The position numbers and the translations under genes were made by a program. Under the pieces are notes generated by a model. It did no database searches and was not told the origin of the DNA. It saw nothing but the letters and a program-made list of their open reading frames with translations. From contig JANPYM010000013.1 in NCBI GenBank assembly GCA_025890175.1, forward strand, positions 1,194,777 through 1,258,776: 64,000 nucleotides of DNA, given 5' to 3'. This DNA is from Ciborinia camelliae. Lineage: Eukaryota; Ascomycota; Leotiomycetes; Helotiales; Sclerotiniaceae. Below, piece by piece: positions 32,639-42,821 of the stretch. How positions within the stretch are numbered: position 1 is the stretch's first letter; each line of letters opens with the position of its first letter.

Positions 32639-34044
32639 ATGAATCTAGAAATTCAAGAGTCCCCCAGGCCTACCGTCAGTCATGACGAGCATGTTGAGTT
32701 ATTGGACTCCAAACACTCTTCGCCAAATCTCTCTTTGCAGGCGTCCACGCTGGGTGGGCACAATATGCAAACAATTCCCGGCGTAGGTAGCAATGCCTAT
32801 GCAGAACATGGACCTGGGATCGACCATAAGATCCCCCAATCGCTCGAGAAACAATCTAAGCCGGATCTGTGGTGGAGCAGGATTCGACATACCATGCGAG
32901 AACCGTTCTCGGAATTCTTCGGTGTCTTCATTCTGTATGTATTGACTCTGACACCAACCTCTACAAAATGGGCACCCCCTTTCTTGCGCATGCATAGTCT
33001 CTGACCTTGGAGCAGGATCTTGTTTGGAGATGGCGTTGTTGCGCAAGTAGTCCTTAGCTCGGGCGAGAAGGGATCATATCAATCAATATCTTGGGGCTGG
33101 GGGTACGTGCTGATCCGAATCTCACCCACATATCGGATAATAACCTTGATAGCCTTGGAGTCATGCTTGGGGTCTACGCTTCAGGTATCAGTGGTGCACA
33201 CATCAACCCCGCCGTGACATTCGCAAACTGCGTCTATCGGCGATTCCCCTGGCGCAAATTTCCCATCTACATGTTGGCGCAAGTATTAGGCGCCATGTGT
33301 GCCGCCGGTGTCGTCTACGGTATGTCTTTGCCCCATTCAGATGGCAACCGCGATCTAACGTTTCACTCCCGACAGCCAACTATAAATCCGCCATCGATGT
33401 CTATGAAGGTGGACACAACGTTCGAACGGTGGGCCGAAACACATCGTCCGCGGGCATATTCTGTACCTACCCCGCGCCATTCATGACCACGACGGGACAA
33501 TTCTTCTCGGAATTCATCGCCAGCACCATTCTCATGTTTTGCATCTATGCCCTGCAAGATGATGGGAACCTGGGCGCCGGAACCCTTACTCCCCTGGGTC
33601 TTTTCTTCGTCATCTTTGGGATCGGGGCGTGCTTCGGATGTACGTGGAAATATCCCCCCTACCCTACCCTACCCCCCCGCACTCCACCCGCAATTAACGC
33701 GAGCTTTCCACAGGGGAAACCGGGTATGCCATTAACCTGGCCCGAGATTTCGGCCCCCGATTAATGAGTTATTTTCTGGGCTACGGGCACGAGGTTTGGA
33801 GCGCGGGAAACTATTATTTTTGGGTCCCTATGGTGGCGCCGTTTTGGGGATGCTTGTTTGGAGGTTGGTTGTATGGTATGTATTCATTTTCTCCCCATGT
33901 TGATGGATTCGAGATATCACGTCTGATGAACCGATAGATGTCTTTATCTTTACTGGTGAGAGCCCTATCAATACCCCTTGGATGGGACTCAAGCGTCTTA
34001 TGCCTGGAGGTCTTACGAGTGGGAAAATCGAGTCGCCGGTGTAG
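32639..34044 (+). CDS. Aquaglyceroporin (MIP-family glycerol/water channel)
   Basis: Six exons (32639-32934, 33016-33102, 33153-33319, 33376-33639, 33714-33875, 33938-34044) give 360 residues. A cytoplasmic N-terminus of about 90 residues precedes the channel, which starts at [20 protein letters not shown]. The first half carries [20 protein letters not shown], the first NPA box. The second half carries [20 protein letters not shown], where the second box is NLA instead of NPA, with the Arg of the selectivity filter and the following Asp typical of glycerol-permeable channels. Six membrane segments and the two half-helices can be read. The C-terminus [20 protein letters not shown] is a common fungal ending. 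Such channels move glycerol across the plasma membrane in osmotic adjustment and in carbon uptake. It is divergent from glycerol kinase. Confidence 0.94.
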
Positions 34045-34750
34045 AACGATGTGAGCGAAGACTAGTCTGGTAGAATATCTTATGTGCAGTGGGAGAAGGA
34101 TAGATGGTCTTCCTTCGCGGGGTCGACTTACATCTTTGGTCATGGCCTCGTGTATCAAATCGTAGCGCCGGGTTACGGTTTTAGTGCTGAAGACTCTATC
34201 ATCCGGTATCAAAAGGATTGTATATGTAGAGGTTAAAGCTTAATTTCGTTATTCTAGATCTTTTTTTTCATATATACTCCGATAGTAGTCTGAAAATCGA
34301 GAGAAACACGATGAGACTTTGTGCTATATCATCTGGATGCAAAAGATGAATAAATAAAGTGAGAGTATAAGGATATTGAGGATCAACGGAATATGGTCTG
34401 ACATTTTGCGGGGGGAATGGAGGATATAGCATTTGAAGATAACGATAAGATTTTGAGGATATCCAATGTGTAGATAAGAGGTGGAATGTGTGAATGTAAC
34501 TGCTGAGGTTAGAATTGGAGAATCTAGATTTTTGAACTTTGTATGCTCGCTCGTATGGATAGGTATGAAAGGACATTTAGGTGCTGTTGCGATTATCCAA
34601 CACAAATATAATAGACATAGAAAAAAAGTACTTCCAAGTTACAGACCAACGATGTCAAAACGCCATCCATCTGTATTCTATTATACATATACAATTATGA
34701 GAACGATGAAAGAACTCTCTATTGAACTCCATCCCAAAATCTTCCTCCCA
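34045..34750. other. Intergenic stretch between convergent genes
   Basis: About 700 nt between the 3' ends of the aquaglyceroporin and the secreted-protein gene. Nothing recognisable was seen apart from short T and A runs that may serve as 3' end signals. Confidence 0.5.
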
Positions 34751-37001
34751 TCACCCATCTAGACAAGCATTCTCCTGCGTCTGACAATCACTGAGATCAA
34801 AACCATCGGCGGTTCCACCGTTAAATGCATTCGCGCATGCATTGAATTGGATGTCGCAACTTCTCTGTAAGGCAGCGGCTTCGTTTACAAATGTGTTGCC
34901 ATTGACCAAGAAAGGACGGCTGGAATCTCCGCTGTTCGTAACGGGTGGTGCGGTTATACCACCTAGTGCTGAAGAGGAAGAGGCCGTGGCTGATTTTGCT
35001 GTGCTGTTTGAGAAAGGTGCCGATGATGATGCGAGAGTTGGTATACTTGAGGCGACGCTAGAGCTGGTGGTACTCGTTACAACGACCGCATCGGCAAAAA
35101 CGGTCATGAATTGTGTTACTTGTGGGGCGCACTCAGAAGCTGGTGAGGTATCACTTGTAATTGCCGAGCTTTTAGCCGAGGAATGCTTAGTGCTCTTAGT
35201 CTTACCCGCAGAGGAAGAAGATGAGACCGATGTTACAATAGCAGCAACCGCAGACGAGGTACGGCTAACGGGAGGAACAGTTTGTGTGGCGGTGAGAGTA
35301 CTGGGAGAAGCCGGTGTGCTCGTAGCAGTATTTGCCGCGCTCGCACAACTGACACTTTGGACCGAACATTCCGTTTCGCTAAAGCTTGCATCCTCAAAAC
35401 TAACACATGCTTCGAATTGATGACCACAGGCTGCTTTAGCGGCATCAGCCAGTTCTTCAAAAAGTTCCTCGAGAACGACGAAACTATCTCCTTTTGCGGC
35501 GACCGGGGGCGGGAGACCTCCAAGCCCGGATTTGAAATCAAAGAAGGTGACGATTTCGATTACGGAGACTGTTCCTCCTTGGTTATTTTTGGAGGAAGAT
35601 TTAGTTTGCACGGCGGATGAGGTATCTACTGAGGCGCTGGTGAATTTAGCCGAGGTTTTTGATGCAGATGTGGTGGTTGCTAAATCGATGACTGAGCTCT
35701 TAGCGGACGATAAACTCGAGGCGTCACTCAAAGAAGAGCTAACGACTGGGTTTTTGTTGTCCGGACCGGCTGCAACTGCGCTGGCCGCCAAAGCAGCTGC
35801 TGCTTGTCCACCCGAGCCTGAGTTTTGTTAGTCTAGCCTCTTATTTTTTCCGTGTAACAAATTGAAGATTGAAATTACCGTTATTAGATGCAGCATTTGC
35901 TGTGGTGCCAGTTCCGACGACGGTAAATTTGGTACAATCATCGGCAGTTCCTCGCTGGGCAACAGGCATGATCACAGGTTGATGATTAGTTGACGATGCC
36001 AAAGTGCATACACGATAGTTACCAGCGGGTAGGCCCCCACTAACTGTAGCGGATAGAAGTCCCTGTCCATTTCCAGCATCGTTAATACCCTTGAAGAAGG
36101 CGAATTGGGTCGGATCCAAAGCTCCGGTCGGATTAAGACTAGAACCCATATCCTGAACGGTCACGTGTGTGTGCCCAATTACTACCTACAAAACACGAGA
36201 GAGTCAGCAATTGCGTAGCAGGGAAATTTCTTGGAGTAAAGATGAGAAATATTATCCATCAAAGTGATGATTGCGTGCTTATCATTTGGCGCTGCCAGCT
36301 TTCACTCTTGTGAACAAGGAGGACATATCCCCCGGGGTGAACATTACCTATCTCCACCTCATACCATTGCTCTCAACAGGATAAGGCAGTTAAAGGGATG
36401 CACAAAATGAGACATTCGTATAGACTTGGAAATTGGGAGATGCTAAATGAGAGAACTTACTCCGGATGCGTCAAGCTGCTGTGGAGCCGAGAAGTAGGTA
36501 GAGTCGGCATTAGAGAAGGAACCGGGAGTAATGTTGGACATTTGGACAGTGATATTGAATGTTGTATCGGATTCAATCGTCGCGCTACCTGCCAAAGGGA
36601 ATGTGATTATTGAAGACATCATTTTTGTTTTGGCGGGGATTTGACCCATTGCTAATTTCATGAGAAGACATTTCATTACAGGGAGAGAAGAACTCACGAA
36701 TCCCATTGCATGACCCTGTCACAATCTGAAGACCATTGGTAAGGGTTTCTCCTTCACAAAAGTTGATGAAGTTGTTTTGCGAAGTGGCCGAGGCAGCTTC
36801 GAATGCTTCATTACCGCCAATTTCCGTGAGGCCATCACTGAATGATCCACTTGCAATAGCGTCTTGTGCCAGGGTGAGACTGGTATCATCCCCAGTCGTT
36901 GCTGTGGCACGCTCGTGGATATTCATGCGTCTTCCTGCACTGCGGGCCTCAATCATGCCAGCTGAAGCAAGCACGGCGAGGGTGATGGATTGAAACAACA
37001 T
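34751..37001 (-). CDS. Secreted surface protein, 'ribosomal protein S17-like' fungal family, with long Ser/Thr-rich tail
   Basis: Four exons (37001-36698, 36651-36461, 36185-35879, 35817-34751) give 622 residues. Residues 1-20 are a signal peptide (MLFQSITLAVLASAGMIEAR). Residues about 75-265 match a widespread fungal secreted family that databases often mislabel ribosomal protein S17: NFCEGETLTNGLQIVTGSCN, IPMGQIPAKTKMMSSIITFP, DSTYFSAPQQLDASG, VVIGHTHVTVQDMGS and ASSTNHQPVIMPVAQRG. It has no relation to ribosomes. After the AACG|GTAATT donor at 35879, the last exon adds about 355 residues of Ser/Thr/Ala-rich sequence holding short Cys segments (CGHQFEACVSFEDASFSETE and CDIQFNACANAFNGGTADGF). 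This tail should be heavily O-glycosylated. No GPI signal is seen; the protein ends NACLDG. Likely cell-wall or appressorium associated; the function is unknown. Confidence 0.82.
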
Positions 37002-39060
37002 TGTGATTGTTGGTTGATGGTTTTTATGGTTCTTGGTATATTCCGTAAGATAATGTTATAAAGTATAAATAAAGTATATAGTATGTATGTAAAAGCGACA
37101 CAGTCGTGTAAGTTCAGATGGAAAGAATGGATAAAGTGCTATCAAAGCGTTAAAAAGAATGTAAAAATAGAAAATAATGAAGTCACACAAAAGGAATGTC
37201 GCCTGAACAAATCACGATTGAAATCGATGAGTTAAAAAGAGGTTATACTTGGGCAGCAGCACCATCCTTCATATATATTTTCCCTCTGTACTACATCTTT
37301 CATTCTTGTGCCGTGAACCGACGATGGATGGTAAGCCCACTTGGACTTAACCTGATTCGATGACCTGATTCACGAGCAACAGTTGTAGCCCCTCGATTGA
37401 ATTCGTCTCAGCTTTTTTGATTTGCCCATCTCAATTGATGGTTTCGGTTTCCAGAAGAGATGAACAGCCTGAAGCGCAGTTTCGTCCCAAGAAGGCACGG
37501 AATGGAACAAGCACTGCAAGGCAAGGCAAGGCCATTGTAACCAAGCCTTGCGATTCCACAACATGAAAGTAAATTGCAAGGAGGACAATGTTCACCAGGC
37601 GGTTGGGGTAGTTGCAAGAGGTAATGCGAGAATTACCTTGGAAAAGCTTAATAATGAGGATCATTTCAATATTTTCATAGGTAGGTAGGTTGGGATGAAG
37701 GTGTCTCAAGTACTCAGATATGATACACTTGTTGCTGGAGATGAAAACCTCGCTTCTTCAATGGTAGGTGTGCAGATGTGCAGACAATGGGTGAGCTCCC
37801 CTGTCCCCCAATCATTTAGAGAAAGATGAGTTCATCAATTTATCCCACGAAGATTAATATTGAACTTTTGTGTTTTTGACGTTATTGACATTATTGACAT
37901 TGTTGATATCGACGTTGTCCAGAAATTATTGGTATATCCACAATTCATTTATAAATTTAAGGTTAATATCTTTACACTGTACCGGTCCAGTATTGGTGGT
38001 GGAGCATTTGCGTCAAAGATATTCGAAGATATTCGACCATCTTATCTTATCGCCCATTATCCATCCCTGTTGTCGTCTCAGACCAGCGGGTAATATGAGA
38101 CGAAGAGTTTCTACCATATCCTGCTTCACAGACAACCATTAGATGAAAGGGCTGCATCGGACAACGAATGAACATTGTCTTTCCGTCACACCTTCTTCCC
38201 GGGCCAACCTTTCTCGTTTCGAGTGGCCATTCTTTTCTCATCTAATCTGTCCTGCATGTGTCGTCATCCTTGTGCGTTTATGATCTTCGTCTCGTCATTC
38301 CCGGCGGATACTGCCCCTGATTGTATGAACAAGGCTCACGGATTATTGTCTAAACTCGCATCAAACAGTCATGACTTTCCGTTATCTTCTTGGTCGTCAC
38401 CTTTATCATTTCCCTGCATGTCATTCTGGCGTGCGAGTGGCTGAAAACACATTCTATGTCGGGTTCCGTTCACTGGAAAGGTGGCACTGATATTAGAGTG
38501 GAATGGCGTAAAGCCTTAAAGCTGCTGATCACTAGGCCCTTGAATACGATATTCCGGCAACATTTAGACGGTAGGTAGAATTAGAGTTGAGCTACCAGAT
38601 AGATATCAAGGTAATATAATGCAAGTACTTTTTAGACGGTAGAGAGAACTTTAGCTAGAGCTAGATAGCAGATTATTGAATATTACAAAGTAAGAGCTAT
38701 TATGAGTTACAAGCTAGTAGGCTATAGATACCTATCGTAACTAACCATTCATTAACTAAGGTTCTACAATAATTTATATACTGCCAGTGCAAGCGATCTG
38801 ATTAGTGAATTCTATATATAGTAAAAAGAAACCCCCGCGGTAAAAGAATCATGAATAAATAAGCAAAAGTATGAAATGATCGTACTAGTAGTATGAAATA
38901 TCATGCATGATAAATTCATTATCGTTCATTAGATCAGTTATAAAATTATCTTTTGAGATGAAATCGAGTGAAGTTAAACGCAGTCGACGCTACTCTTAAT
39001 AAAAATGAGTTTCTAGGGATGGGATAACAAACAGAAAGAAGAAAGAAGCGCATTCACACT
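37002..39060. other. Intergenic stretch between the secreted-protein gene and the tRNA
   Basis: About 2 kb. Small simple repeats occur: (GACATT)n-like near 37880-37912 and AAGGCAAGGC near 37517. No gene was supported; an 89-codon frame at 38175-38444 has no motif. Confidence 0.5.
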
Positions 39061-39112
39061 CCCCCCACATACCGTGGGGTGGGGATAAATGTCACCCCAC
39101 CCACCTTTTTTA
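39061..39112 (+). other. Overlapping alternative hairpins followed by a T run
   Basis: GTGGGGTGGGG at 39074-39084 can pair with CCCCACCCAC at 39095-39104, with one bulged G and a 10-nt loop, and is followed by TTTTTT at about 39106-39111. Its first part, GTGGGG at 39074-39079, can instead pair with CCCCAC at 39063-39068 around a 5-nt loop. The two folds cannot form together. It lies about 120 nt from the tRNA gene on the other strand. Pairing is visible; any function is inference. Confidence 0.5.
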
Positions 39113-39180
39113 CAAGGCGAAAAGAATTTTCAAAAATAAACGCAGGACCATCAAAAGAAGAGCGTGTATAAAAAGCGTAA

Positions 39181-39232
39181 AAAGAAAAAAAAAGAAAAAA
39201 AACCCAAAAAAGAAAGTTACATGAACTCAGAT
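39181..39232 (-). terminator. T-rich stretch after tRNA-Asp (likely Pol III terminator)
   Basis: On the minus strand, the sequence just after the tRNA 3' end contains runs of six to nine T (A runs on the plus strand at 39181-39211). RNA polymerase III ends transcripts at such runs. No other T run lies closer to the gene. Confidence 0.6.
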
Positions 39233-39317
39233 CTCTCTGACGGGGAGTCGAACCCCGGTCTCCCGCGCATTGCCAGATGATGACAAGCGGAAATCATGAC
39301 CGTTAGACCATCAAAGA
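39233..39317 (-). tRNA. tRNA-Asp (GTC) with a 13-nt intron
   Basis: The minus strand folds as a complete cloverleaf. The acceptor stem is TCTTTGA with TCAGAGA (one G-T pair) and G as discriminator base. The D arm is GTCTAACGGTCATGAT, the anticodon stem TCCGC/GCGGG, and the T arm GGGG-TTCGACT-CCCC with the B box GGTTCGACTCC. The anticodon GTC lies at 39284-39282. A 13-nt intron, TCATCTGGCAATG, at 39280-39268 sits between positions 37 and 38, the standard place. Without it the tRNA is 72 nt, the normal length for tRNA-Asp. Confidence 0.95.
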
Positions 39318-40408
39318 AGCTTGAATGTTTGATTGACAGCGATGCATTTTTCAAAACTATATACCAAAATTTCGGAAGGTGGGGTTCACAACACGTGTCA
39401 GTGGATGATTAGTCATTCTCAAGATATCCATTCCTTACTGGTTCTCCCACGCAACAAGAGGTTTTCCATTCGAGATTCTTATACATCACCTTAGCTTGCA
39501 CGTAAGGGCAAATCACGAACCTCGGAATGCTTTGGAGGATTTCGTTTACATCATGGTACCTACATATCTACGGAAGTGTCTGAAGATGTGTGTTGATTGT
39601 TAATGTATTTCTTATAGTTTTGTTATTCAAGTGCCTGCTTGTCAATTGGGTATCTTCCGAGCAATCCACTGGATATACCGTATATATATCCATATAAAAA
39701 ATTCCATGTCCAGATGTATGTATAGGTGCCAGTGGTAACAAACATAAGGTACATCACTTAAGGGACTTGGGAATCGTCTAGGAGGGGCATGAAGACAGAG
39801 GAGAACCTGGAGTCACATTGAAAGAACATAGAGAAAATGCACCAAAGTAGCTCAAGAGCATACCTAGTAGTAAAAGCCAATACCGGTATGTAGTTATTAA
39901 GCTTAACTAATTCCCCGTCGACGACAGGGAAGAACCTTTGTCCCATGCGGGATATTTAACATGCGGGGTACTGTAATATCTATACTCGAGGGTAATATGC
40001 CAGATGCTCTGTCTACTCCACTCCCTTCCATACTTACCGTCTTCGTTTTCTTCGTTATTCATACGGAAGCTTTGAATGCTGGCAAAGGCATCAATTAGGA
40101 TGTGCCGGTGAAGGTTTCCGGATCCGCCTCTGCAAGCTCCTATTGGTGCCGACAATGTTTCATATAGAGGCGAGCGGAATCGCTGAGAATCACCACCCCT
40201 AACAATCATTTAAAAAGAAAATGATTTCCAAGTTTCCTTGAGATTGAAGGATGTTTGAAGAAGTCGGAATCAGCTATGTATTTTTACTTTCCGAGGTCGA
40301 GGTCGAGGTCGAGGTACTTAAATATTTCCAAATCTCTTTTTTCTCATACGTAAATTTTCCTTATTTCTAGTCACTCTTTTACCAGTCGGTTGATACGGTC
40401 ATCACAAA
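39318..40408. other. Intergenic stretch between tRNA-Asp and the alginate-lyase-like gene
   Basis: About 1.1 kb with a short (CGAGGT)n tract near 40293-40313, just upstream of the next gene. No coding sequence was supported. Confidence 0.5.
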
Positions 40409-41713
40409 ATGGCTCTGACGCCCCTTTTCCAACTTTTCCTTTTTGTAAATTTTACATTCGCTTTTGTCCATCCCGGTCTCCTCGTTTCTAATACCGACAT
40501 AAGTCGAATCAAATCAAAGCTAGCCCTGAAGCTCGATCCATGGCAGAGCTCATGGGATAAACTCACCAGCATTCCCTACGGACAATCAAATTATACAAAC
40601 AATGCCGTCTCCGGTGTCTATCGTGATTCCGCTACGGGAATAACAGCAAATGCAGAACTGCTTTGGCACGATGCCGCCGCCGCTTTCAATCTTGCGTTGC
40701 GGTGGAAAGTAGAAGGTGATGCTCAGTATGCTGACTGCTTGGGGAGAAAATCTGGAGAATTTTGATGAGGTTGATGATCAGTATCTCACAACTGGTCTAC
40801 AAGGTCATCAATTAGTTAATGCTGCCGAGCTTCTTCGAGATTATGCTCCGTTTGCGGCGAGTGGGTTGACAACATTCAATGCTATGTTCGAGAGACTCAT
40901 CCTAGCCAAAAACCTATACTTTCTGAATCACAAGGCAGGCTCGGAGCACAATGTCAAGCATTTCTTTGCCAATTGGGAACTTTGCAACATGGCGTCCGTC
41001 ATGGCATTTGGTGTCTTGACCGACAATTCCACGCTCTTTGACTTTGCCGTCGATTACTTCAAGACTGGATCTGGCAATGGGGGCATCAACAATTGCATAT
41101 CGAATCTTGTGACCGAACCGGGGACCGGGAAGATGATGGGACAGCCGCAAGAAGCCGGGCGTGATCAAGGCCATACGGGGCTGGATTTGCAAATGCTTGG
41201 GGTTATTGCCCAGCAGGCCTGGAACCAAGGCGAGGATCTGTACGGCTTCAATAATAGCAGGATTCTACAAGGGTATATTACCTCCTCATCCGAGTATCAA
41301 ATCTTGTATCCAAATAACATACACTTAGCGCGGAGTACTATGCACGTTACAACCTAAACAACGATGTTCCGTTCGAAGCCTACACCAACGGAATCGTCTC
41401 ATACGACGTTATCAGTAACATCTCTCGCGGGGCCTATCGACCAACGTGGGAGTTACTCTACGCGCATTATGCTCAGATCAAGGGACTCGCTGCTCCCTGG
41501 ACCGAAAAATATATGAATTACACCGCCCATGCCATGGGGGGATTTGAGGGCGGTGCTGGCTCCTGGGGTGAGGGATCGGGTCATTATGATGGCGTTGGTT
41601 GGGGTTCTTTGCTTTACCATCTGCATGGAGATGATATCGTTGCGGTGGCCAATGCTTCGACTTCGAATTCTACGGGCGTGTCTGCAAATTCGACGATTAC
41701 TGTGTTCGTTTAA
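40409..41713 (+). CDS. Secreted alginate-lyase-like polysaccharide lyase, apparently frameshifted
   Basis: Exons 40409-41272 and 41329-41713 encode a secreted protein of roughly 415 residues with an apparent frame change near 40725-40740. Residues 1-19 form a signal peptide (MALTPLFQLFLFVNFTFAFV). The N-terminal half reads as a family start: HPGLLVSNTDISRIKSKLAL, LDPWQSSWDKLTS, then WHDAAAAFNLALRWKVEGDA. The next frame continues MLTAWGENLENFDEVDDQYL, TTGLQGHQLVNAAELLRDYA, then NWELCNMASVMAFGVLTDNS and QEAGRDQGHTGLDLQMLGVI, with the conserved Asn, His and Tyr region of alginate-lyase-superfamily helical domains. Exon 2 ends with a YNLNNDVPFEAYTNG... block. Only one reading frame change is needed. 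It lies 1.1 kb from an MFS transporter. The substrate could be a uronic-acid polysaccharide; this is inferred from the family. Confidence 0.72.
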
Positions 41714-42821
41714 AAGCAAAAGCATAAAAATTTACTCACAAAAGTCTGTCTACCTAGGTACCTATCCATATCTATCCATACATACCATAAAACAAGAATA
41801 AAAAACTCTTAACTTGATATAGAATTGTGAATTGAATTGAGTTCCCTAGATATATAAGAGTTAAACGAAAAAAGACTTTAATCTAAATTATCTAATAGGA
41901 GCCAATCCTATAGGAATGCTAATTCCTTCATTCCCTATTTACGCCCAGAGAAGCCCGAGTAGTTAAAAGGCGGTTCAGAGATCAATTAACCAATTAACCA
42001 ATTCGGCAACACTGCTGCTACATTTCAAGAATATGTAGTTTTATTGAGTGTATATGTATCTTGGAGATGTTTGCTAGATAGATAGGTACCTAGATAAGCA
42101 GGTAGGTAGGTGTATACTAAGTACAATATTATCTCGCTTAGCTAAATTAGCGGGAGTTTTAAAGATATAGGTTTCTATCTACCTAGGTATCTAAATACCT
42201 ATTTGTTCGATAGATTTTCTTCTAATTTGGATTTAATACCTATATAATAGACAGTTAAAGCCTGAGAATACTAGTAGCTAGCCATCTAAGAAATTCCCAA
42301 TATGAAGTCAACACACTCTTCACTCCGATGCATTTCCTAGCTTGTGTGAATGAAGATATCCTCCCAACTTTTTAGAATCTTTTAATACTATCTATATATA
42401 CCTATATATAATATAATATATCAAAATATATTCGCGTTTAGATCCAAGCTATTAACGGAATCAGTTCACGGTGCTTTTGAAATTTCCTTGACGGTATTCC
42501 AGGCCCCGTGATGAAATAGAAACTTGTGATGATAGTGGAGGTTTGTTTTGGAGCAGAGGTTGAGTTTTGAAATTTTGTATTTTGAAATTTTTATATGATG
42601 TTGTGGTTTTTATATAGGTTAAGTACCTACGTAGGTTTAAGTTGGCAACACTGGCACTGCTACACAGCGAGCAAGCTGTCAACCTTATATAAAAGCGAGA
42701 AACATGGCCATGATACGATGAATGAAGTACATGACGGCTTTACACTGACCTGGAAAATGTACATATGATTATGGGAGATCTATATCTATCTCCTATACGC
42801 CCCCCCTCTTCCCTTCTCCAC
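41714..42821. other. Intergenic stretch between convergent genes
   Basis: About 1.1 kb, AT-rich, with TAGGTAGG/CCTACCTA words near 42081-42112 and 42180-42210 and a TATATA tract near 42393-42430. No gene was supported. Confidence 0.55.
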
